Source: Isochrysis galbana (Eukaryota > Haptophyta > Isochrysidales > Isochrysidaceae). From it: a stretch of DNA of 64,000 bases. The notes beneath the pieces were generated by a model that saw nothing but the letters and a program-made list of their open reading frames with translations, was not told where the DNA came from and did no database searches. The first letter of the stretch is position 1. The number at the start of each line of letters is the position of its first letter. This document shows positions 11,173 through 20,935 of the stretch, in pieces. The stretch spans positions 3,406,994-3,470,993 of the forward strand of contig CM030934.1 of assembly GCA_018136815.1 (NCBI GenBank), written 5' to 3'. The position numbers were made by a program, and so were the translations under genes.

Positions 11173-12904
11173 ATCCTCGGTGTGCAGCCAACTCCTAGCA
11201 CTCTTCTCTAGTCCTTCCCCTCAGTATCTCTGGCCAACAACGGGGGCCCGCCCCCCCCCCCCCCCCCCAAAGGTACTACTCCGCCATGCATGGGCATCGT
11301 CAGAGTTTTATTGTTGTGTTAGTATAACCTTAGTGCTGCGGGACCGTAGCCCTTCGACGGCAACGGAGCCCCTACCCCGCGATGGGGGTGTGCGCGGTTG
11401 GCGCATGGCTCGTCCGGTGTATGTGGCTAGGAGTGCTAGCTAACAAGATGTCATACGACGCTATAAGTTGTAACCTGGTACCCCCGCCCAGAGGTCACCG
11501 CAATCTCCATGATACCAGCGCGCGCGTCGACACTCAAGGGCGCAACACATCATCGAATGGACTCGACAAATTCGATGAAAATCTTTCCTTCGAATTTGTG
11601 GCCGCCGAGCGGGCCACACGTTCCCACAACTGGTGGGACCTGGACAATATGGTCAGTCTACACAAATTCTTCAGTGGTGGCCGATGCCAGATCCGCAAGC
11701 ATTCACCAGTTCAAGGGTCAAGGGTGGGAAGGACACTTTACCACATCGAATCACTCCAAGCACCCCTCAGCTCTTACTTCTACGGCTGTGGGGGTCGCGC
11801 GACGGAGGCAACGGCCGTTCGCTCTGCACCACGGCGCCGGGCAGGACAATCCTCGTCGAATCCCCCCGGACGCCATCACGCGGAAAGGTGTCGTATTCCA
11901 TACGAGGACAGACTTTTACTTTTAGCCGGCGAGCTATTTTAACTCTCAAGGTCTCGTTGATGGGTACATCGTCTCTTCTCCTACTTTCGCTTGATGACAT
12001 CAAACGTTCCACGAATGTCGTCCGTCTTCTGTTGTACCTCGGTCGCAGCTCCCCCAGCGAGGTCTGCCCTCGTTGTGCCGTCCCCTCTGTCGTATGTCCG
12101 TGCGCTGCTAAGTTGCCTTGGTGCCGACGCTCGGTCGTCCGTCCAAGTGTGGTTAGTTTTCGCCCCGTTTGGTTTAGTTTGTCTGTCTCTGTTGGTCAGC
12201 AACTTTTTGAGTCCCCGCGTTGTAGCCCCTCGTGTCTACCTTGGACCTAAGAAGCTCTCATTCTCATTCTCTCTCTCTCCCCCTAGCTCGCTAGCTAGCC
12301 TCGTCTCTACTCTCCGACGCCACGCGTCGCAATCCTCCGAACCTCCGTCTACCTCTTCGCTCGAAGCGCTCGATGGCAGACAATGACAACTACTCCTACC
12401 ATGACGGCGGCGCGCGGCGCGCTGTATGGGGACAGGGAGCCTTGGGGCCAAAACCCCCGTCTGTTAATCGATTAATAGAGGGAGTTTCTCGATAACCCCA
12501 TATCGATTAATAGGTTGGGCGCCAAAACCCCCTATTAATTGGGTATTAATCTATTAATAGACTAATAGGTTTAACCGAGCCCTAGCCTTGCACCACCTCT
12601 GCCTCCTCTGCATTGCACAAGGGGCACAGCCAGTGCCGCTGCGTCTCTCCCCCCACCTCGCGCTCAACGCACACAACGTACAACTCATCCTGGGAGGGAA
12701 GATGGGGCTCGGGGATCGAATCCTCGCTCCTCGCCACCCCCCTCCGCCCCGGGGATGCTGCCAGGCTTGCCGAAGCGTCCTGGGTCATACCCAGTGCCAT
12801 GCAGGGCCATCGTGAGCCCCAGAGCCAGCCACCCCCCGGCGGCGGCCACGCCCGCCACCCGTCGCTTTCGTGTAATACCGGGGTGGGCCCGCTCACCCGC
12901 GGAC
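11173..12904. other. Intergenic, low-complexity and AT palindromic segment
   Basis: No supported gene. Contains a C run at about 11251-11269. At 12372 a short plus-strand frame starts MADNDNYSYHDGG and soon ends. At 12440-12570 there is an AT-rich stretch with two copies of GCCAAAACCCCC separated by about 67 bp and many ATTAAT/CGATTAAT palindromes. A minus-strand frame near 12582-12680 ends in HWLCPLCNAEEAEVV, a possible zinc-binding scrap of unknown origin. Confidence 0.4.
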
Positions 12905-12990
12905 CACCTTAAGGTTGGGTATTAGGGAGGTCCATAAGCACGCTGCCTCACGCCGCACACGTAGCGGGAATTTTTAAGAAGATTTTTTTT
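12905..12990 (+). repeat. Repeat F (retroelement 3' end), fragment
   Basis: Matches the shared 3' tail seen at 19045-19180, 19303-19440 (reverse) and 45590-45698: AGGTTGGGTA..AGGGAGGT, CACACTGCC-like, CGCCGCAC..GTAGCGGG and the end AATTTTTAAGAAGATTTTTT. The T-rich terminus suggests the 3' end of a retrotransposed copy; here it is 5'-truncated to about 85 bp. Confidence 0.75.
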
Positions 12991-13247
12991 AGCAGTAGTA
13001 GCCTGACACTTCTTAGGGTTTTGTTTGCCTCCTCCCCCCCTTCCGCCCTCCCCACCTTCCCCTCTTCTTTACCATTGAACCCTCCTCCACTCTCCCCCGC
13101 CCCCCGCCCTCCCCTCCACCCCTAGCAGATGATGCAGACCTAAGAGCCTAACCCGAGAAGCACCTACAACCGCTGTTTCAGACCCGCATCTCCCAAGGCG
13201 ATAGAAGCGGCATGAAGGAGGAGGGCAATTTTCGTTTTCGAGCCGGA

Positions 13248-14330
13248 TCACCGTGCACGTCGTCCCAACGGGAGCGCCTTGCGCACCAGCCTGACAACAC
13301 TCCGCTTCACGACGATGAAGAAGGATGATCTCTGACGGCGTTGCATGCGAACAGCATTCTCGAGCATAGCATCGATTTCCTCGGAGAAAAAGAAGGACAT
13401 GGACAAATCTTGGTCCACATAGGCACCAGCGTCCAAGAGGACACGGACACACTGGTCGGCATCCTTGTAGCACGCCACTTTCAGCAGCGTCACATCGTTG
13501 CCCTGTACCAGGGGTTGGTTCACATCGAGTCCGTAGGAGATAAGGGCCAGCAGGCTCTCGGGGTCATTCTCAAGGATGGAGACTAAGGCGGGATTCGTGT
13601 TGTCGCCTGAGGGATTGGGCGACGCCCCCAGCTCGACCAGAGTCTTCATGAGAGAGAAGTCCTTGTGACGGACGGCTATCATGAGAGGGCTCGTTTTGGA
13701 GCTGTGCTCGGCGTTGAGATTGCCACCCGCCTCGACATACCTCCGGATGCGCCACTCGTTGTCATACATGCCATGAGTATAGCAGAAGTGCATGAGGGGT
13801 GAGATATTCTGTGTACGGATGTCCTCCCATTCGACATCGAGAATGCAGCCGTAAACTCGCCTCCACGACGCGCCATCCGCGAGTGCACGGGCTACAATCT
13901 CAGAGTATCCAAGTTCGCACGCCAGAAACAGCAGCGCTTCAGGGCTCAGACGCGTCGACAAACACTCCAGCTCATGGCTGTTTAGACGCCACAGAGAGTT
14001 GAGAATCTGCAGCTGCTTGAGCGACTCGGGTTGTGATGGGATGGAGTCCATGAGCAAGCGACCGACCACAACTACACCGAGTGCAGGAAGATGGGGGACC
14101 AACTTGGACAATGGGTCGAGTCCCACCGACCCGCGGACCACCAGGTGCCTGAGGCCCTTGAAGTTCTTCAGACGGGGATCCAGGTCTTCAACCTCGAGTT
14201 TGAGCACAGAGCTGGCAAAGCGTATTCCAAAGGAGGAGGATGTCCCGAGAAGGTTGAAGATGTCCTCGGCGCACAGGTGGTCGGCCACTGCCGAGAGGCA
14301 CAAGTCGTCTAGGTTCTCCAAGGACACCAT
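13248..14330 (-). CDS. Ankyrin-repeat protein with F-box-like N terminus
   Basis: Single-exon frame of about 360 residues. It starts MVSLENLDDLCLSAVADHL, resembling the hydrophobic start of an F-box (DLP..L..I...L). Ankyrin-type units follow in the C-terminal half: SPLMIAVRHKDFSLMKTLVE and LGASPNP, then TLLKVACYKDADQCVRVLLD and AGAYVDQ, with an earlier unit LLFLACELGYSEIVARALAD. Repeats are degenerate and few (about four to five). If it is F-box plus ankyrin it would act as a substrate adaptor for a ubiquitin ligase, but that is inference. The C terminus is basic (KRSVVRLVRKALPLGRRAR). An in-frame ATG at 14513 would add 61 low-complexity residues (His-Pro repeats from GGGGTG microsatellite DNA); I prefer 14330. 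Confidence 0.75.
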   Translation of the reverse strand: MVSLENLDDLCLSAVADHLCAEDIFNLLGTSSSFGIRFASSVLKLEVEDLDPRLKNFKGLRHLVVRGSVGLDPLSKLVPHLPALGVVVVGRLLMDSIPSQPESLKQLQILNSLWRLNSHELECLSTRLSPEALLFLACELGYSEIVARALADGASWRRVYGCILDVEWEDIRTQNISPLMHFCYTHGMYDNEWRIRRYVEAGGNLNAEHSSKTSPLMIAVRHKDFSLMKTLVELGASPNPSGDNTNPALVSILENDPESLLALISYGLDVNQPLVQGNDVTLLKVACYKDADQCVRVLLDAGAYVDQDLSMSFFFSEEIDAMLENAVRMQRRQRSSFFIVVKRSVVRLVRKALPLGRRAR

Positions 14331-14998
14331 GCCGCTCCCACCTAAGGGGAGTCGGGGGAGGAGAAAGGGCGGGGGGTTGGGGTGGGGGTGGGGGTGGGGG
14401 TGGGGTCTCTCCCGCCGATGCGGTCGGAGGGGAGAGAAAGCGGTCACATCCCGCACGGGTGGGTTTTCTAGTATAAACCTCAGCCTTTTTACCCTCGTAT
14501 ATGCCAAGTGCAAGTCCTCCAGGAGGACGGTCCATGCGTCTTAGGTACATATTGCTATATTTAGAGGCAGTAGGGCCCCTGGTTTTAGGCCCCCTACCGG
14601 CTTGGGCTTGGGTACCAGTACCTATCATAAATTCGTCAATAATTTGGCCCCGGCCAGCCGGCCAGAGCCAGAGTTTCGTAGTTTCGTAGGCCCAGGCCAG
14701 AATATTTAAAGATTTTTCTACATATTTGGGCAGATTTTTGGCCCTACAATCTGCGGCATATTTGGGTGCCCAAATTGCCCTCCCCCAACATATGTACGGT
14801 TATAGACCATCTGTACTACATATTTGGGCACATATTTCATGTTATTTAGCTATTTATATTTATATTTATATTCATATTGCATATTCATATTGCACTATGC
14901 CACGCAAGTGATTTTGGCGCGAGGCATCTCTTGGCTCGAGACGCGGCGGAGGCGCGAGGCGCGCAGCGTAGTGCAAAGCAAGCCGACACCTGGTGACG
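14331..14998. other. Intergenic, AT-rich part with short repeats
   Basis: After a GGGGTG microsatellite (about 14370-14405) the sequence turns AT-rich at 14700-14900, with three spaced copies of CATATTTGGG (near 14720, 14758 and 14819). ATAAATTCGTCAAT at about 14628 recurs at about 51288. No gene seen. Confidence 0.45.
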
Positions 14999-15005
14999 TA
15001 TAAAA
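14999..15005 (+). promoter_or_regulatory. Possible TATA box
   Basis: TATAAAA in the context GACGTATAAAAGAACG, about 120 nt before a short ORF starting at 15124. Only a motif match. Confidence 0.3.
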
Positions 15006-15123
15006 GAACGCTTTTTAATTGAATAATTCCGACGATCAAGCGATCAACCCGGTGTCGTGCTCGCTCTCCGCTCTCTCCCTCCTCACTCCCCGCCCTCCCC
15101 CTCTTTCTCTACTCACGAACCAC

Positions 15124-15379
15124 ATGGCCATGAACGGCGATTGCACCGAGCGCAACGACAACGATCCCATCGCGCGCTTCGACGCAAGCAACGAGTGCGA
15201 GTCCTCGGTGCCCTCAGTCAGAGCTCGACGACTACGCCGACGACTACGCCGACGACTTCAAGGTGGGCGACAAGATCGTGCACACACACTTGGGCTCAGG
15301 CGTCGTCATCGCCCTCGGCGCCGGCACCCTTTTTGGCGAGCTTTACACATGCATTATTGATTGCACACTCTGCCCCTAG
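15124..15379 (+). pseudogene. Short ORF, apparently frameshifted, unknown
   Basis: A frame beginning MAMNGDCTERNDNDPIARFD follows a TATA-like motif. Near 15215 the protein-like signal moves to another frame (SELDDYADDYADDFKVGDK, then IVHTHLGSGVVIA) and stops at 15377-15379. No plausible intron is long enough to explain the shift, so it is either a sequencing error, a decayed gene or a retroelement ORF1. FKVGDKIVHTHLGSG resembles a small beta-barrel turn but I do not recognise a family. Confidence 0.25.
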
Positions 15380-15644
15380 ACCCTCTCCTAGGTTATTGAT
15401 TATTGATTGGTATTTTGTATGTTGTGTTTGCAAGTTTTTTTATCAACATATTATCGCGGTGGTGCCCATGAGGCAACCACCGCGGCTTGGGCGAGGCAGA
15501 GCGCCATCGCCGATCGCATCGCCAATCGTATATCGCCGGATAAGATTCTTACTACATTCACGCGCACGCACATTCACACAAACGCACCAAGTAGACTCTG
15601 CAAATCTGATGGGTGTATGTCCATACCCAAGAGCACCGACCGCG

Positions 15645-15983
15645 TTAAAGCAGAGCGTTGAAGACCTCGTCCAAGGTCACTTCATCTGGCGAGGACAAGT
15701 CCGCGCTTCTCACTTCCGAAAGCAACGAAGTCCTTGCTAGGCGTAGCGTGACCGAAAAGTGAGAGCTCACCACGAAGGGCGCGCCGCTCTTCCCAGATTC
15801 AGCGCGAAGCCGACCGTAGCTTTTCAAGCGCGCTTCCACGGCCCCAAGAGGTTGAGAGGGCGGGGGCGGGGGCTCGGCTGACTTCGTGCTAGAAGAGTCG
15901 CCGCTGTAGAAGTCTTCATCATCGCCAAACCAATCTTTCCTGTCCTCATCACTGCGAGGGGGTGACGGATCCGAGGTTACCAC
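15645..15983 (-). CDS. Hypothetical 112 aa ORF
   Basis: Minus-strand frame MVTSDPSPPRSDEDRKDWFG to DEVTLDEVFNALL. It is acidic with a Pro-rich middle and a C-terminal half of ordinary composition (VVSSHFSVTLRLARTSLLSE). It abuts repeat B, so it may be a truncated fragment. No family recognised. Confidence 0.25.
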   Translation of the reverse strand: MVTSDPSPPRSDEDRKDWFGDDEDFYSGDSSSTKSAEPPPPPSQPLGAVEARLKSYGRLRAESGKSGAPFVVSSHFSVTLRLARTSLLSEVRSADLSSPDEVTLDEVFNALL

Positions 15984-16099
15984 TGCCTCACTGCCTCAGA
16001 TGGGAACGGAGGGGACGGAAGGGAAGCGGCGAGAGGCGCGGCGGAAGTTGGGGAGTGGCCAATGACGGGCTGGACCACCTCCTCAGCAGAGAAAGGCGG

Positions 16100-16435
16100 G
16101 AGGACGGGCTTGGGCGAGACCTCCAGGCCATTCTTCGGCCGATAGCGGGCGATCGGACGTCGCGGAAGCTCCGCGTTTCTAATAGTGATGCGCCCCACAT
16201 TCACCACTCTGATTCCCTCCCGTGAGCGCCCCCCTCAATCTCCCAAAATAGCCCGCCACGCGCGGGGGAAGGGAGGGGGGTCCCTCACCGACGCCATCGC
16301 CCTTCGTGGGGCGGGAGGGCGTCGTTCGGAGTGGGGAGGGAGTTGGCGGGGCAGGTAGGGGGGGACCCTGAGGAATCCTTGGACACCCAGGGGAGGTGGG
16401 AAATAGTGGTTAAAATGAGTGAGTGACCGGGCTAC
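16100..16435 (-). repeat. Repeat B, copy 1
   Basis: About 330 bp that is the near-exact reverse complement of 41655-41985. In the B orientation it starts TAGCCCGGTCACTCACTCAT and includes CACCTCCCCTGGGTGTCCAA, GGCGTCGGTGAGGGACC, GCGTGGCGGGCTATTTTGG and AACGCGGAGCTTCCGCGACG. Its TGAGTGACCGGGCTA end joins the GA tract at 16438 and is shared with repeat C. Confidence 0.88.
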
Positions 16436-16725
<290 letters not shown>

Positions 16726-16732
16726 CCTTTTA

Positions 16733-16853
16733 ATATTCTCGCCTCCCCCGTGGCACTGACTCGCATATTCGTAGCCACGCCCCCTTCCCTTCCTCACCCT
16801 CATTCCCCGCCTTGCGGCAACTCCCCTCGTGCTCTACTTAGGGGCTCGGGATA
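16733..16853 (+). repeat. Repeat D, copy 1
   Basis: Shares with the reverse of 24597-24738 the blocks CCTTTTAATATTCTCGC, GTGGCACT, GTAGCCACGCCC and CGCCTTGCGGCAACTCCCCT followed by GTGCTCTAC. The first block also occurs at about 20427-20443. One frame of both copies translates similarly (KPFN.LAS, VATP, PPCGNSP), which could be an old coding remnant. Confidence 0.7.
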
Positions 16854-17049
16854 TGTGGGGGGTCCGAGCGGAGCTGTGTGCACTTGTCCTCAGCGGCGTG
16901 TTCTCCGCTCCCTCCTGTGCCACTGAGTGACCCGTTTGTTTTTAGCGTTGTTCCATGGCCCCTTGGCTTAGTGCGCGCGGCGTTCCTCTTAGATGACCTA
17001 TAGTGATCGATCGCGTTCTTGGATGGTAAGTTTCCCCGGGCCGACGCTT

Positions 17050-18190
17050 CATGTTATGCGAGTCTTTCAGCGAGGCCAAGTGCTTTTGCTACGAGGCGGG
17101 TGTTTTCGCTCAGTTGTAGTCTGCCTTTCTCGTTTTCAATGAATACGGGGGCGCTGAGTTCTTGCGATTTCTTGAGTTTGGGCTTTCTCCCTTGAGCGGC
17201 TTTGTGCGTGCGTGCAGAGCAGTGCGCTTTTGGCGGGGTGAGGCTCCTGACTAATGTAGTGAATCTCACTAGTGTAGACTCTAGGATAGGTATGTAGTGG
17301 TATTCGTATGACTCAAATTCTACTCTGTAGAAGTCTCTTAGTATATATTTCCACGCTATCACGTATAGTGCTTTTAGGCTTTCGGGAGTGTTCGTACCAG
17401 GATATGCAAATAATCTATCCTTTATTTTCTGTGTGCGTGTCCTTCTGGGGGGAGGAGTGTAGTTGTTGAGGGCGTCTATGGTCTCGAAGATGGTTTTCGT
17501 CGCGGGACACCACGCTAGATGGCACGAGTTTTCGCGGTGTCGACGACATAGCCTACATATGTCTGTCTGAGTCTATGAATCTATTTCTAGTACCAATTCT
17601 TCTGTGTGTGATATGTTTGAAGTGGAGGTGCTTGTCTGTGTGTTTCAATAACGGCATTGTGTATAGTTTAGCTATGTGCTTCCATTCTTCGTTTGTGATA
17701 TTCAGCCTTCTCTCCCATGCTAATCTTGCCGCTTGCGGGGCGTTGCTCCGGGTCGCTTTAAGCGTGGCCTTGGTAATGTCTGCGACTGTTATCGCGTCAA
17801 GTGCGACCTTTCCTTTTCGTATGGCATATTCATCCGCGAGGGGGTACTCCATGTGCCTTGGGCCTTTGTATCCGCCCTCCCATCTGGCTGGCGGGTGATA
17901 GTGTTGGATCTCTCCGACTTCTGCCACGTTGCCGGTGTCTGTTACCTCTCCTAGGTAGTCAGTTTCGATATGTAGCCATATATTGTTTAGCTTGCTGATG
18001 TATTTTTCGTCTTCAGAAACCCTGACCTCTTTGTTCTGTGGCTCGGTCCCCGGTCTTTGAGGCGGGGTGTTTGTGTCGTGCGACTTTTGTCCTTCAGTGG
18101 CTGAAGGCGGGCGCTCTTTCGAACGCTCTATCACACGCGTTGCGTGGCCGACTATCTCGTCCCACGAGTCGAGAAAATCTTTTTTGTGTA
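17050..18190 (-). pseudogene. Non-LTR retrotransposon, C-terminal part (decayed copy 1)
   Basis: Minus-strand frame from about 18190 reads through WLHIETDYLGEV, ARWEGGYKGPRHMEYPLADE and EEWKHIAKLYTMPLLKHTDK to HFKHITHRRIGTRNRF. Near 17560 the frame shifts and continues CRLCRRHRENSCHLAWCP: a C-x2-C, H, C cluster like the zinc-knuckle that follows the reverse transcriptase in LINE ORF2 proteins. A later frame (17362-17054) continues WKYILRDFYRVEFESYEYHY. At least two frameshifts, so not functional. No RT catalytic motif is in this fragment; the LINE call rests on the knuckle context and on a related copy at 19615-20412. Confidence 0.6.
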
Positions 18191-18195
18191 TCGAG

Positions 18196-18228
18196 CGAGA
18201 GAGAGAGAGAGAGAGGGAGAGGGAGAGG

Positions 18229-18281
<53 letters not shown>

Positions 18282-18290
18282 GGAGTGAAA
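18196..18290 (+). repeat. (GA)n microsatellite
   Basis: About 95 bp of GAGAGA with GGGAGA and GACAGA interruptions, at the upstream edge of the decayed retroelement copy. A C run lies at about 18376-18393. Confidence 0.93.
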
Positions 18291-18486
18291 CGACTTCTCC
18301 TCTCAAGACGTTTGGAATTTTCTTTTTGCCCCTCGCGGCCGCGCGCGCGGCGGCTGAAACGGCTTTTCTTCTCCCCCCCCCCCCCCCCCCTCTCTCTCTC
18401 TTAGCCGTAGGAGATAAAGCAGAGGGAAGGGAAAGACCAGAGAGAGCGGCAGGAGAAGAGGAGGTGGAGGCTTCTGGGGATGAATC

Positions 18487-18880
18487 TTAGGATCTTAGGC
18501 CGGGCTCTGAGACAGCCCAACGTCTCCTTTGCTATCAGGTAGACAAACCGCATCCCTCCTCGGGGTACTTAGGTATCCTGGCGTGGAGATATATCCTCAC
18601 GGACTTTTACAACATACAATATGGTAACGCGGACGGTAGATCCGCCAGGACAATCTTAAGAGCGATCCTTACGAGATACCACCTCCTAGCAACGGCGAAG
18701 GTCGGTTTCTTTCAAAGGTTGAAAAAACAACGCGAGAACATGGGGCTACACGCCCCGAGCAACAAACATGTTCGGAAAATGGTAGGTCCTCTGTACACTA
18801 TAGACAAGGATTTCAACCTAGGAGCATCAGAAGACCTCTTGCAGGCGGCGAGAGGCCTGGACATACGGAGCATCACCTAG
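18487..18880 (+). pseudogene. Retrotransposon C-terminal fragment (left arm)
   Basis: Plus-strand frame ETAQRLLCYQVDKPHPSSGY, then LGILAWRYILTDFYNIQYG, GFFQRLKKQRENMGLHAP and LQAARGLDIRSIT with a stop at 18878-18880. It is the same sequence as the end of the minus-strand copy at 19615 (IRNIT stop). It lacks the zinc-knuckle and everything upstream. Confidence 0.7.
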
Positions 18881-20012
18881 GGTAGCTAAATCTTTATTAG
18901 GAGCCATAGCGGAAATCAATGAAGATCTTACGTTATATAAATGAGGAAAATCTAAGTCGAGACTAGATCGAGAGACGAGCCACAGTCTCCCACCCCCTTC
19001 TCTCCAACTCCTGGCCGAAGCAGAGCGCGCGGCCTCCCTGGAACCAGCTTCTCCGCTGAAGAGGGAACTAGGGAAGGGGGAGGGGGTTGCTAGGGGTTAA
19101 GGATGGGTAATAGGGAGGTTCACTAGCACACTGCCACACGCCGCACATGTAGCGGGAATTTTTAAGAAGATTTTTTTAATGCTTGGTTGTTATGGTTATG
19201 GGTACCAAAGGGATTGGGATTGGGTTTGGGATAGGTGTCGCACTACTAACTTAGGATTGTTTTAATTTTTCGTGGATGCGTCTCATTCCGGATGCGGAGA
19301 AAAAAAAACTTCTTAAAAATCCCCGCTACACGTGCGGCTTGCGGCAGTGTGCTTATGTACCTCCCTACTACCCAACCTTAACCCCCTAGCAACCCCCTCC
19401 CCCTCCCCCTTCCCCAGTTCCCTCTTTAGCGGAGAAGCTGGTTCCAAGGAGGCCGCGCGCGCTGCTTCGGCCGGGAGTTGGAGAGAAGAGGGTGGGAGAC
19501 TGTGGCTCGTCCCTAGATCTAGTTTCGACTCGGGTTTCCCTCATTTATATAACGTAAGATCTTTATTGATTTCCGCTGTGGTTCCTATTACTACTAAGTG
19601 TTTATTTAGCTACCCTAGGTGATGTTCCGTATGTCCGGGCCTCTCGCCGCCTGCAAGAGGTCTTTTGATGCTCCTTGGTTGAAATCCTTGTCTATAGTGT
19701 ACAGAGGGCTTATCATTTTCCGAGTATGTTTGTTACTCGGGGCGTGTAGCCCCATGTTCTCGCGTTGTTTTTTTAACCTTTGAAAGAACCCGACCTTCTT
19801 CGCCGTTACTAATTTAGTTACTAATAGGTGGTATCTCGTAAGGATCGCTCTTAAGATTGTCCTGACGGACCTACCATCCGCGTTGCCATATTGAATGTTG
19901 TAAAAGTCCGTGAGGATATATCTCCACGCCAGGATACCTAAGTACCCCGAGGAGGGATGCGGTTTGTCTACCTGGTAGCAAAAGAGACGTTGGGCTATCT
20001 TCGAGCGCGGCC
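18487..20012. repeat. Large inverted repeat: two retroelement 3' ends tail to tail
   Basis: Left arm 18487-19180 and right arm 19303-20012 are reverse complements with scattered differences, around a ~122 bp spacer. Each arm holds the ORF end plus a 3' UTR ending in the repeat F block AATTTTTAAGAAGATTTTTT. The arms point their T-rich tails at each other. Small indels exist (for example the right copy has an extra Thr-Lys-Leu-Val at HLLVTKLVTAKK). Confidence 0.85.
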
Positions 20013-20412
20013 TAAGATTTATCCCTAGAAGCGCCCTTCTATGAATTCGAAAATGGGCTCCGTCGCGATGCACGAGGCTGAGGCTATATGGGTGGAGCTC
20101 TCGGGGGCTATATCGCAAAAGCGGCACGTCGGATCGTCAGCGAACCGGTTCGCCGTGGCTATTCTCCTATGCAGGACGTGTTTGAAGTGCATATATGAGT
20201 CTCTTGGCGTTAGTTAAGAAGTTGTATTTGTATAGCTGAGATATTTGTTTCCATTTTCCGGAGAGGTCCGGCAGTCTTTTTTCCAACCTCAATGTGGATT
20301 TTTGCTTCTTCGTTTTCCTCATTGCGAGAAACGCTTTAGTCAGCGCCTTGACATTAACATCCTCCAGGGTTTTATGCGCGTCTTTAAGCTCATTCCGGAG
20401 GCGGAGAAGAAG
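19615..20412 (-). pseudogene. Non-LTR retrotransposon, C-terminal part (decayed copy 2)
   Basis: From about 20410 the minus strand reads ELKDAHKTLEDVNVKALTKA, then LEKRLPDLSGKWKQISQLYK; a shift near 20190 gives HFKHVLHRRIATANRFAD and CRFCDIAPESSTHIASASC (C-x2-C, H, C), then CIATEPIFEFIEG; a further shift leads to RLFCYQVDKPHPSSGYLG and the stop at 19615. The order parallels copy 1 (17050-18190), confirming one family. Frameshifts make it a pseudogene. The upstream edge meets the block CTTTTAATATTCTCGC of repeat D. Confidence 0.65.
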
Positions 20413-20935
20413 ATCAGAGAAAAAAACTTTTAATATTCTCGCATAGAAGCTCAGAAGAGCACAGGGGGGGGGGGCTTAAGTTGCCAAGTGCAAGTTGGAC
20501 TTATACCACCTACATGGAGGAAGCCGCCGAAAAAAATCAAACCTGAGGTTGCAGCATCTGGGGTGTCCGCGATGGAGTGCAGGGAGGCACGAGGCTCCCA
20601 TTGACCCCCACTTACAACTTATAAAAGTAGGTTCAAGACTATTATTCACATGAAAGCACATGAAAGATTGAGTTTCCTCCGCCGCCGACATCTACTCCAT
20701 CGCTCTCACCCCCCATCCACACACGCGTCACGAGCTCTTGCGCACGCTAGCCGCCGCAAGGGCTCAAGACGAGTTGAGCTATGGCCTGGCACACACGGCA
20801 TCTCTTCGCCCCCGACCCCCTTTCTCCCACGAGGTGGCCATGCGCACATGTGATTGCTACTAAGACAAATAACTGCCGCGCCTCGGCGCCGGAGAAGGCG
20901 CGCTTCGCCCGGCGCGCTCCGCCGGCCGCAAGCGC

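Noticed and set aside
12690-12730. Possible T-arm (GGATCGAATCC)
   Set aside because: Remaining tRNA arms are not present; isolated resemblance.
12582-12896. Minus-strand 104-codon frame ending with WLCPLC
   Set aside because: Only the last ~35 residues look protein-like and no partner exon or family could be identified; noted under the intergenic entry.
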